In this document: in pieces, positions 22,000 to 31,624 of the stretch | How positions within the stretch are numbered: the first letter of the stretch is position 1 | Layout: each line of letters begins with the position of its first letter | Source: Phytophthora sp. 'mugwort' | Taxonomy: Eukaryota > Oomycota > Peronosporomycetes > Peronosporales > Peronosporaceae | Direction of reading: 5' to 3' | Length of the DNA: 64,000 nt | Assembly (NCBI GenBank): GCA_033558025.1 | Contig: JAUCEF010000002.1 | Coordinates: 2,852,001 to 2,916,000, forward strand | Notes under the pieces: model-generated | What the model was told of the DNA's origin: nothing | The model's database searches: none | Seen by the model: the letters and a program-made list of their open reading frames with translations, nothing else | Made by a program: the position numbers and the translations under genes

Positions 22000-22660
22000 G
22001 TGTATCAAAGTACCCTAAGTGATATTGCCAACATCACAATGACGATGACGTCACGGATGGGTACCACACATATGGTAGAAAGACCGCAGAACCACTCAAT
22101 AGGATAACATCTAAGGTACTTTATAGGTGACTTATAGTTAGTATGGAGATGCATTAAAAGGGGTCACCTATAAATATATTCAGTCTTATATCTACATAAC
22201 TTTGATAGCAGTACCCTCAGATCAGGGACTTGTGAAGTGCCGTTCGATGAGAGTTTGTATACTATCCGGAAGTCACACTTCCTGTGCGCAAGGTGTTGGG
22301 TGCTCCGTCACAGTAAGCCACTTCGCGAGCTGATAGCTCAGTATCTCGTTGAGTTTGAGCGCGGCAATGAAAGCATGATACTGCTGACAAACGTTAATTA
22401 GTCGTGCACCGTATATAGCCGTGCACGCCAAATAGTCAGTTACCTTGCAGCCTTTCCACCAGAATTAGTCGGGAGCCCGACTAATAAGGGTGGGGGTGTA
22501 TACATGGTACATAAATACCGGTAGCGCAGTCATAGTACTTGTGGGGTTTATGATAGTACTGAAAGTATTATAATACACGAAGTATTTTAATACATGAAGT
22601 ATCTTAAATAACACTTGGTAGCACTACTATGAATCAACTGGCGTCTCGTGTTATTATCGG
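22000..22660 (-). repeat. Presumed LTR and leader of the minus-strand gag element
   Basis: AT-rich non-coding sequence upstream of the gag-like fragment. Between about 22,562 and 22,606 it contains three near-repeats of GAAGTATT(T)TAATAC. Other short palindromes include ATTAGTCGGGAGCCCGACTAAT (about 22,466-22,487) and a CGTGCAC...GTGCACG pair (about 22,403-22,429). I infer an LTR from position and composition. The exact ends, the primer-binding site and a second LTR copy were not identified. It ends 20-50 bp from the stop codon of eIF2B-epsilon. Confidence 0.45.
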
Positions 22661-22681
22661 ACATTAGATTGCTATCCGATT

Positions 22682-24937
22682 TTACTCGTCGTCTGACTCC
22701 TCGTCCGAGTCGTCGTCGTCATCGTCGTCCTCATCATCATCGTCAGACTCCTGCAACCACTCGATAAACTCTCGCACGTCCTTCTTGGATGCAGCTGCAA
22801 GTGCATCCAAAGTATCGTCCTCCTCGTCGACATTTGCCTGCTTGGCCTCGTGCCATTCCAGAATCACGTCCTCACCGACCCACTCGAGGTCGTACACGGT
22901 CTGCAACAGAAAACGGAATAGCGGAAGCCACAATTCCCGACGCTCCTCTGGTTCAAAACAATAGCCCTCTAGTGCGTCTACAATCGCCAGCTGGTCCTCC
23001 TGCTCCACTAGACACCGCTGAATCACCGAGCTCCACTTCTGGAACTTGTTGCGCACGTTCCCCAGAATTGTCATCGCAGACTGCCCATTCCCCGTCGGAA
23101 TCAGATCGAGCAGACCTGGAATAATTGCACCGATCACTTCAGCGAACGATCGGTTCTGGGCGAATTTGAAACTCTTAATCTCCATGAACAGATCGTCCAC
23201 GTTGTGTCCAGCAGCGTCACCGGTGCACACATTCTCGCGGATAATCTGCTGGAACGGCACTTCCAGCGCCGTCGCGTTGGCCTCCGCGAGAAGGTCATCC
23301 TCGTCCTCGTCTTCCTCTTCCGACGAGCTCAGTGTGTCCCATTCCTCCCAGCGGTGCATCTTCTTGGCCACCACATCACGCGCTCCAATGAGTGTGCTCT
23401 TGAGCTTCTCGAGGCGGCGTACCTGTTTCTTCGCCTCCGCTTGCTCCTCTTCATCGTCGTTCTCGTCTTCGCTGTCCGAATCCACTTCAATGTCGTCCTC
23501 GTCCAGCGTCCAGATACGACCGACACCACCCACGCCAACGTCCTTCGAGCTCCACTGAGCCGACGAACGAGCTGCAGCAGGCTCCTCCTTGTGGCTAGTA
23601 ACCTCCTCGTCCGAGAAGAAGCCATCCTCCTCGACTTGCGCCAGACTCGTCGTCACCTTCGTAAACGGCGGCAGCGTGAAGCCTTCACCAATCACTACGC
23701 CAAACGAGAGCACGCAGCCCTCGCCAATAACAGCGCCACGCTTCACTATCACGTTGTCACACAAAATAGCATTAATCACGACCGCGCCGTCTTCCACAAC
23801 CACGTTCGACCACAAAAAACTGCCATCAATCGTCACGTTCTCGCCAATCACACAGTCCTTGCCAATGGCACTCTTGCGCACACGCGTGTGCTCCGCGATG
23901 GTCGTGCCTGCTCCCAAAATGCACTCCCGCTGCACGTCACACGTCCTCGCCAGCGTCACATTTGCGTCCTTGTAGCGCATGCCACGCAGGTATTCGTAGT
24001 TTGTCACGGCACCTGATCCAAGATAGTTCGCATCCGGCACCATAGGGAACACCCAGCGCTGTAGAATCGCCTGTGAGACGCCCGCATACGTTCTGGGGTC
24101 CATCACTCTGGCTGCAAACTCGTCCGTCACAACCTTGACGAAGAATTTTTTGCCTAACTCGTAGTTCTGCACTTCATTATGGAGAAAATCTCTCCTCAAG
24201 TCCTGATAGTCGAAATCCTCGGCAAACTTGAGCAACACCTCTGGCGAGCACACGTCGATGTAGCAGTCCAGCAGGTCGCTGCGTAGTGCAATCTGCGCGT
24301 GGTCCTCGAGGAAGAGCGTGCCTAGGTGTGTATTGCGCTGCTCTGGGTCGTCCTCGTACAGCACGAGCTGCGACGTGGCGGCGTCCACGCCCACGACGAG
24401 CTCGTCGTCCAGCGGGCGCACGCTCGTGGCGAAGTTGGGGCGTAACTCCTTGAAGATGCTCGTCATGATGCAGTTGGGGTCCGCCTTCTTGCGGTTCTTG
24501 TGCTCTGCAATAGCCGCCTGCAGGTCCACGTTGGCCACCACGTCGCCACTCATGAGCACGAACGGGTTGCTCTGTACGAGCTGGCGCCTGTCCAACTCGC
24601 GCAGTGCGTCGCCCGCCGTGAGACAGCTGGGGCTGCTCACACACGTGACGTCGAGACGCGTGGCCACCTGCGACTCACGCTCAATGAAGCGCTCAATATG
24701 CTCAGCGTGGCCCGTGCAGAAGAGCAGCACTTCTTGCACGCCCGAGGCAGCCAGGAACTCGAGCGAAAACTCGAGCATGGGCACGTTGGCCAGAGGCAGC
24801 AGAACCTTGGGCAGATCAAGCGTGATGGGGCGGAAGGTCTCCGTGAACGAGTCGGCAAACAGCACGGCCTGTAGAGGCGCCTCGCGGCGCGTGTCGTCGC
24901 TGGCGGACGCGTTCGGAGCGGCGCGACGGCGGGTCAT
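22682..24937 (-). CDS. EIF2B5: Translation initiation factor eIF2B, epsilon subunit
   Basis: This is the catalytic subunit of the eIF2B guanine-nucleotide exchange factor, which reloads eIF2 with GTP in the cytosol. I use the ATG at 24,937 (MTRRRAAPN, 751 residues); the open frame continues 52 codons upstream but that part is not conserved-looking. Domains: nucleotidyltransferase-like fold (about 20-250; AVLFADSFTETFRPITLDLP, then FVLMSGDVVAN); left-handed beta-helix hexapeptide repeats (about 340-445; IGKDCVIGENVTIDG); two acidic linkers; C-terminal W2/HEAT domain (about 570-735) with aromatic and acidic AA-box-like residues near its end (EFIEWLQESDDDDE). It ends in an Asp/Glu tail. No intron. 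It is divergent from the next gene with a 203-bp gap. Length is close to yeast and human homologues. Confidence 0.95.
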   Translation of the reverse strand: MTRRRAAPNASASDDTRREAPLQAVLFADSFTETFRPITLDLPKVLLPLANVPMLEFSLEFLAASGVQEVLLFCTGHAEHIERFIERESQVATRLDVTCVSSPSCLTAGDALRELDRRQLVQSNPFVLMSGDVVANVDLQAAIAEHKNRKKADPNCIMTSIFKELRPNFATSVRPLDDELVVGVDAATSQLVLYEDDPEQRNTHLGTLFLEDHAQIALRSDLLDCYIDVCSPEVLLKFAEDFDYQDLRRDFLHNEVQNYELGKKFFVKVVTDEFAARVMDPRTYAGVSQAILQRWVFPMVPDANYLGSGAVTNYEYLRGMRYKDANVTLARTCDVQRECILGAGTTIAEHTRVRKSAIGKDCVIGENVTIDGSFLWSNVVVEDGAVVINAILCDNVIVKRGAVIGEGCVLSFGVVIGEGFTLPPFTKVTTSLAQVEEDGFFSDEEVTSHKEEPAAARSSAQWSSKDVGVGGVGRIWTLDEDDIEVDSDSEDENDDEEEQAEAKKQVRRLEKLKSTLIGARDVVAKKMHRWEEWDTLSSSEEEDEDEDDLLAEANATALEVPFQQIIRENVCTGDAAGHNVDDLFMEIKSFKFAQNRSFAEVIGAIIPGLLDLIPTGNGQSAMTILGNVRNKFQKWSSVIQRCLVEQEDQLAIVDALEGYCFEPEERRELWLPLFRFLLQTVYDLEWVGEDVILEWHEAKQANVDEEDDTLDALAAASKKDVREFIEWLQESDDDDEDDDDDDDSDEESDDE

Positions 24938-24951
24938 TGCGGTCAGCTGTG

Positions 24952-24970
24952 AAATATTGGATTGAATGGT
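24952..24970 (-). promoter_or_regulatory. Initiator/FPR-like element upstream of eIF2B-epsilon
   Basis: On the minus strand ACCATTCAATCCAATATTTC lies 15-35 bp upstream of the chosen ATG. It resembles the oomycete initiator plus flanking promoter region (CATTY followed by CAWTTT), with slightly wider spacing. This supports the ATG at 24,937 rather than the more upstream ones. Pattern match only. Confidence 0.35.
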
Positions 24971-25140
24971 ACGCTGACAAGGGGTGACGCCAATCATTGC
25001 CAATAATTGGGAGCAGTTTATCGAATATAAGTTGTCACAGTTATGATGATCATTCAATAAAAACAACCATAATTGACAAGCCAATAAAAACAATTAATTT
25101 AGCAACTTCAAGGGTAAGTTTAGCGCATTCTGTTGTGGGA

Positions 25141-26610
25141 ATGCCGCTCGGTGGGTCCGCGTCCTGCTCAGCATTCGATGTGTCGACTCGCAGGGTGCCG
25201 TCGCTGGCCCTGGTGCCTCGTGGGCATCTAAACCATGCGACTCGAGCCAAGAAGAAGGTGGCGGGCAGCATCCAGCCCGCAACGAAGCGTAATGGGCCTT
25301 CACATCAGCACGACGAGGCAACGGATCGCTCGGAAGACGCGACAGGCGACAAATCGCCATTGCCACGTCCTGCGCATCGACAGCCACTGGGCGACACGCT
25401 CGACAAAGCAGCAGAAGAGCAGTCAGCACCTCGACAAGAGCTGCTTGGGATACAGCAACAGGAGACCAAAGAGGAAGACGATGATAAAGACAACGACGAC
25501 TCGGAGCTGCGGCTGGGCGAGCGATTCCTGAACATGATGGCGCTCATGGCCCGACTTTCGACTCAGTCGCTAGGAGACGACCCAGCGACATCTCCGAGCC
25601 GTCTCGCTCGATCGAACACAGAGAGATCACTGGGTCTTGCTCGATCCAACACTGAACGCGTTCTCAGCCCCCTTGCAACAGCTACAGCCTCGCTAGCACC
25701 GCAGATTCAGCAGCAGCAATCACCGGTTATCTCGTCTCCCAAGTCCCCGAGACACGCTGTACGCGACGTGGCTAAGCGACTACCGCGTGCACTGCAGGGA
25801 CCGCTCACATTTGACATTTGTATGCTCTTGCCAGTGCCACTGGACGAACGGCAAAGTCCATTGCGGTCGCCAATCCGGCGGAAACGCCTGCGGAAACGAA
25901 TGCGTCGACGAAGGTTGCGACGTCGGAGTAGACGCACGTGGCAGGCGTCGCGTGCTTCGTGGCCGCCTCATGCCTCAGCAGACTATATTGTTGACCATTC
26001 CCGCCAAGACATCGCCGGTATCAGCGCTGCTCGTTTGGTGGAGCGTCTAAGTGAGCGCAAAGTGAACGTCCAGACTATTCCTCGAGTGTTTTCAATGCCA
26101 CTGCCGCCTCTACACCGGAATATCAAGCACGTTCACTCCAGCAACTTAACGAAAGCTGCTGCTGATGAAGATGCAGTCGCTAGTGAGAGCGATGACCAGG
26201 GGGGTGACAGTCAAGGACACAGCGTGTGTGACGTCGAAGAAGAGGAAGAAGTCGCCTGTCATGATGAAGAAGACTCACAAAACGAAAACGACAGCTACGA
26301 GGTAAGTTCGGGCTTCATCCTATATTCTTGTGCTACTAGAAGGTTGACAGCGTATACTGTTTCGCTGTACATGCCCACTACCTCTATGTGCTTATACTAG
26401 ACATCTTTGTCTAGTGCCAACACCGCTGCGGTTGCGACTTCATCTCCACGAGACCACGAGCAAGTTCCACACAAAACTGAAGCTCAAGGTAGCAAGCGAC
26501 CGTTGTATCACCAGCCAGCTTGGATCTCACCGGAGTTGCACGTCTGGCTTGTCGCGTCAGGACTATTTGCGACCAAACCGCGCCGTGAGTTGCTGTCAAC
26601 GAGCCTCTGA
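25141..26610 (+). CDS. Hypothetical low-complexity protein, two exons
   Basis: I do not recognise this protein. The model joins 25,141-26,301 and 26,401-26,610. The 99-bp intron has a GTAAGT donor after GAG and an ACTAG acceptor, and both exons are in phase 0. That gives 456 residues from MPLGGSAS. The next in-frame ATG upstream (24,997) would put the start inside the shared promoter. Visible features are a Lys/Arg/Asp-rich N-terminal half, a duplicated LARSNTER motif (about 160-180), a very basic Arg-rich stretch (about 240-265), an acidic segment before the splice site, and a conserved-looking C-terminus ending in a WISPELHVWLVASG segment. It is probably disordered and possibly nuclear because of the basic tract. 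It is divergent from eIF2B-epsilon and ends 135 bp from the convergent phosphatase gene. Confidence 0.65.
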
Positions 26611-26745
26611 ACCGCCACAACCCTTTACCTAAATATCACCAACCACGACGTGGCCGTGGACTCCCACTTTGTCTTGATTCGTCCGCTTTCTCGTCACGGA
26701 TTCGTAGTCCCTTGATCCCTTTTGCTCTCATCAAAAGGAATGCGC

Positions 26746-29700
26746 TTATGTCTTGCCGGACTTGTATGTGCCCGCCGGCGGTTTGTAGCAGTCGGGCAGC
26801 ATTTTGCGCTGCATCTCGTTAAAGGCAAACTTGTCGGCCTTGGTATTCATGAAGACGTTGCGACGACGCACTCCGTAGAGTCGCATGTTGGAGCAGAGGG
26901 CAGCACCTTGGGACGCCTGGAGTTCTGCACACAGCAAACGCGCCTGTTCGAGTGTCACGGACATTGCAGTGCGGTCTTTGCCGCTTTTGCAGCATGTTAC
27001 ACGCGCGCCACCGAGAGCTCGGCAGAAATCCGACGAATCCATCAACAATGCCACATTTTTCTTGTACTGACTTGTCGGGGAGCAAATGTGGTGCTCAATC
27101 TGGACCAGTAGATCGTCCAACGCTTGAAGGTCGTGCCGGTCGATAGCCATCGCAGCTTCATCCGCGTCATCAGCAGCAAGTGACGCATTGACGCTGTTAG
27201 CTCGCAGTCGACGACTTTCCCGCACACGGTTCTCCGTTTCTTCCGTTCGTAGTCGTCGATAGAGTGCGTAAATATGTTTCAGCTCCACAAGATTGTCGCG
27301 GTTGACACGTTCCTGTAGCTTGACAGCACTGGATTTGTATGCGTGCACCAAACTCTGTTTCTCATTGACGCCCTGTGTGAACAGCACGCACCGGACGTGA
27401 GCGACGCCATTGCTCGAGACGAGAGACTGCGGCAACACCGACATGTGATCCTCATCGATGCCCATGGTCAGCAGCAGGCAATTGCTCTCATTCGAGTTCG
27501 ACCCTGGCGGGGAATATTTCTTCAGAGAGAAAAAGGTACCCGTAGTCGTATGCCGACGAAACTGGATAAATACGTTGCGCAACCATCGTGCTCCAGCGGC
27601 AAAATCCTCCAGCATACCATACTCTTTGCCTTGTGTACTCAGCAACGACTCAAAGTTCATGAGAAAGCCAAACGTCGGAGCGCGATCGATCTGTGCTTGG
27701 TGCAAAGCGCTTCCGCTGAGTGCCAGATCCAACGAGGCCAGTATACAAGCCGCTGTAGCTGACAGAATTTGACTGCCAATTATTGTTAACCGGTCCTGCA
27801 GGTCAAGCCGCAGTTTGAACGCTGCCAATGAATCATCACTGGGTGGTATCACCTGTGCCGAAGATCCATGGCTTGTGCCTCCTCTTGAAGATGACAAAGG
27901 CGACGTTGGACTCTGATAGTCACCGTCATAGTTGTGATCAAGTAACGGCTCGTCATCTGCTGCACTGGTTGGATTGACAGTCACAACTGGGACTGAAGCG
28001 GGGTAGCCACCGTTTGCGAAGCCTTTGGTGTGAGCTGCAGGGCACCCCATGGTCATCGTATGCCAGACAAACGGCCGAGAAGAAAGTGGCACACTACGAC
28101 CCTGTTTGTTACTCGTAGGCGGCTTGTACGTACAGAGAAACTGGTCCTGCATGTTGGTTGGCAAGAATTGCCACAAGTTCAAATTCTTGTACGTACTCCG
28201 TTTGAAGGGTGCCACTGCGTCGGTCTCTCCACCAGTCGTTGCTGTCGAACTTGACACAGACGAGCTTGAAGCTCCCAGGGAGTCCCTCTCGTTGGCGACA
28301 GAGACCATCCCAGCACGTTTAGCTGCTAAAAAGAATTTGCCATCTTTTTGCTCGTCCAGCAACCGTTTTTCCTGTCGAATAAGGAATTGTCGCTGTTTAA
28401 GATATTCTTCTTGTTTTTTACGCAAAAAGTCGAGCTCAGCATTCGATCGCTCAACTTCACGAGAGTTATCAAGCTTAGCATGCAACCGCTTTTGCAGCCA
28501 TCTCGATCGTTCGAGCGCTTGCTCTTCTAAGAAATCCAAGTACGCAATCGGCAGCGCAAAGGTACTTCGCGGTACTCTTAAAATCTCATCCACTGCCACG
28601 AACCGTAAGTTGCCATTTGGAGCTTCGTTTAGAGTTCCCAACCCAATACCAGTGAGAAATGTGTCATTCTCCATAAATGTACGTACATCGCTACCACGAG
28701 TCGTACCGGGAAAGTCGAGACGCGTTCCTGTAGACATCTTGCCAGCAGTCTCGCGACCAGGAGCAAGCGTTGTCGCAATAAGGAACTTGGCGTTTGCCAT
28801 GTCAACGCCAGTAGTCGGGAGCACACTTTGCGGAGGCACGGAGCGAAACGCCTGCACCACTAGCTGCACACGTTCACTGTCATTAACAAGACTCGAAGAC
28901 GATCCACTCCCCGGAGCGAGAGGTCCACCAGACTCTCCCGTCTGTTTCTGCAGTGGCAGCGGATTGTTCGCAGCAAGGGAATCTCTGGACGACGTGCTGC
29001 GTTCAGTCACAGTCACAGCACAAGGCGTTGAGCCTAACAATTGTTCATCCAGTAGACACCTCCCCACACCGATGGTCCCCTGAACATTCCCTGGACTCTG
29101 GAGAAGTTGTGTCTTGCATAAAGTAAGTCGTAGCTGATCATATCGTTCCAGTTCTGCCGTCATGACAATCGAAAACGGCACTGGAGCTGGTTCTCCTGAT
29201 GCTCCAGAAGCCGCTCCACATGCTGCCACTAAAGTTGTCAACTTGACTGCATCTGTCGCACCTAGCTCCACAAACGTATTACTACTATGGATATATCCAC
29301 TCACTGCCACGAAACAACCCGTACGGTCCTTCTCCTTGTCTGCAACTGTAACGTGTTCCACTGCTCGCGCCAATTTGCTGCGTCTGCCCATAAGTACCGA
29401 GATGGACAAGTCGTACAATGGACGTTGCATTCCATTTTCTTGAGCTGCCGATCTCGTAGAGCCACTGGCACTGCTACCTGTGAGTCGGTGTGGGTTCTGT
29501 CTGCGTTTCAGACTCATCTCGAGTGATTCCCCCTCCACGCCGCTATTCTCTGTTTCGTCCCAGTTTTGAGAGGACGTACTTGCCTCTAACAGAGCTGAGA
29601 CGTCTTTTTCCGTGGCTCGGAAAGTCGTGATTGTCGGGCCTCTGGACGCCCCTAATAAGGACGAGCGTCGGCCGTCAATTGCACCGGAAAAACTCGACAT

Positions 29701-30602
29701 GGAAGTGTTAACGGAGAATTTCGACGCGCGGATGGCATCTGCCAGTTCTTGGCATGAATCAATCCATCGTTTCTGGTTTTCTCGACTTTCGGCTTCCAAT
29801 AGTAATGTTTGCGCATCAGTGCGGATCTGGAACCTAAAGGGAGCATGACCCCCGCCACTGCGGTCCAATACGATGGTGTCTTCAGTGATGGGGATTTCAC
29901 CTAAAAGCTCCAATTTGTCCTCGGAAGTGAAATAGCACAAACTCGGGCAATCACTACGAAGGATGAAAAACCTCGTTTTCCAGTTGCGGCGCCAGCTGCC
30001 TTGCTTCGTGAGTGTGCCGGCTCGAAGAACATCATCAGCTGTGAACGTTGTCGGCGCTACGGGCCGCAGCGGCACGCGCTGTTTTATTCCAGACGCAGTT
30101 TTTGCCGCTTTGCCACGATGGCGTAACGCGCTGAGCACTTTGGAGCGCTCTTTCGTCTCGAACACCTCGTTGTGAAACTTGCCGAACGTGCTGCACAGTG
30201 GTGTCGAGCGAGCCGTCGTCCCTGTTCTCTGTTGTATCACACATGCACACATTTTTTTTGCCAGTTAGATTCTTGCCAGGGGTTGCTACCACCACGGTTT
30301 GCCACTTGCTTTGTGGCAAAAGTTCCACGGATTCCCAATGGAAACCTTACCGCCACTCCGTCATTGAGATCGATGGTGCCGACGGATGATGACGTATTGT
30401 GCAGGCTGCTGAGGAAGTCGTCGTCGTCCACGGTCATGGTCCTCTGCGCTGGGTCCTCCATCGAGTGCGAGACGGATCGCACAAAGGGCGGCGGGCCTTC
30501 GGCCAGGAACGTGCGAAGACTGAGCGGGTACGATTCGTAGATTGTGGCGGCTCCCTTGGCCGCAAGTCGCGCTCTCCCCACTGCCGGCGCCGGGGACGCC
30601 AT
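26746..30602 (-). CDS. PH-C2 domain inositol polyphosphate 4-phosphatase (INPP4-like)
   Basis: Predicted to remove the 4-phosphate from phosphatidylinositol 3,4-bisphosphate at membranes. Two exons: 30,602-30,351 and 30,228-26,746. The 122-bp intron has a GTAAGG donor and an AACAG acceptor, phase 0, giving 1,244 residues. A second phase-0 acceptor at 30,178 is possible and would drop 17 residues. Domains: acidic N-terminus; PH domain about 150-255 (LTKQGSWRRNWKTRFFILRS, ending in ENQKRWIDSC); C2-like region about 358-490; coiled, Glu/Arg-rich stretch before a conserved INPP4 central region (NLWQFLPTNMQDQF); and the CX5R active-site loop CKSGKDRTAMS with Cys at about 1,164. Animal INPP4 has CKSAKDRTSMS, so the loop looks active. 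The PH domain fused to the N-terminus is unlike animal INPP4, which has C2 only. Confidence 0.88.
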
Positions 30603-31624
30603 CGCAGTAGCAGCAGGCGATCGATCGATTGGAGCGACGCGGCGATAAAGGAAAAGGAACAGGACGGCTCGGTCGGCTTAGAGAGTGCTAAAGGACCAGT
30701 GCCAGAAGGAAGACAGACGACCGACCGACGCGCAGGGAGAGGGAATAGGCTTTCCACTTATACTGTCTGCCCCGTTTCTGACCAGACGTGTCTTGGCATT
30801 TGTAAGCAACAAGATCACTCTTTCCGGACTGCAGCTCACAGCTCTTTCCAGAACACTTTTTGAACGTCTTTTTTCCAGGTCGCCAAACCCTATGTACGCG
30901 CGACATAATTGCATCGTCATTGCAGGCGGCTTGCGTGCTTTCGTGGGGGCAACCGCGAGTAACAATGGCGCCTTCGTTGAAGGCATGGTCGACAAGCAAA
31001 GCTTGGCGATATCTTATGTGTCGCCGTCGCAGGAATGCAAGCGCACCAAGATGTACATTGCCTTTTAAAAAATCCAGCCGTGTCAGTGGAGTGCAATTGC
31101 ATCCGAACCCACTTGGACGATACAGTACATGTCGTTATTTCAACTGGCAAGAGCTTCACACCTGTAAAATACCAGCCGACGATGGCATCACGAACACACT
31201 GCAAAACATAAAAAGTTTTGTTTTTTTGCGATTCAGATGTCCGGTAGAGCCAGTGCAATCACGATCTGGCAGCTTCAAGTCGAGCGCGTTCCGGCAACTG
31301 GCACGTTGTCCGAGTCGAGCATTGGTCTCTACACGCGCAGTTGTACATTGTACTGTAACCGGCGGCAACCTGCCTCAATCGCTGGCGCCGAGCACTGTCC
31401 ACTTTTGTGCACGAAACGTCCTCGACGATGCGCGGCGCGACGACTAGTCAACGCACCGAAACCGAATCTTTCACATGGCTACATTTTTGGACCGGCAAAA
31501 CAGTTTGTTGACGCGCCAGTCTCTATGACAAACGAGTGGCGATTCCGGATCAAAAGAATCCGTCGAATAGCGCAACTATAGCCTGAGACGAGGCTGCACC
31601 TACAACTACAGCAATTCGTGGTGC
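30603..31624. other. Intergenic stretch between INPP4-like gene and the giant gene
   Basis: Holds the promoter of the minus-strand INPP4-like gene (left) and the 3' end of the giant gene (right). Frames of 90-195 codons exist on both strands (for example 30,685-31,068 plus and 30,678-30,995 minus). None has a recognisable motif, a consistent splice pattern or a paralogue here, so I call no gene. A small plus-strand gene starting at 30,892 cannot be excluded. Confidence 0.4.

Noticed and set aside
22789..24965. Several long plus-strand frames (for example 23,204-24,016)
   Set aside because: They lie wholly antisense to eIF2B-epsilon and encode low-complexity shadows of its acidic and hydrophobic tracts.
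30685..31258. Possible small gene between the INPP4-like and giant genes
   Set aside because: Several competing frames on both strands, none with a motif or a coherent splice pattern.
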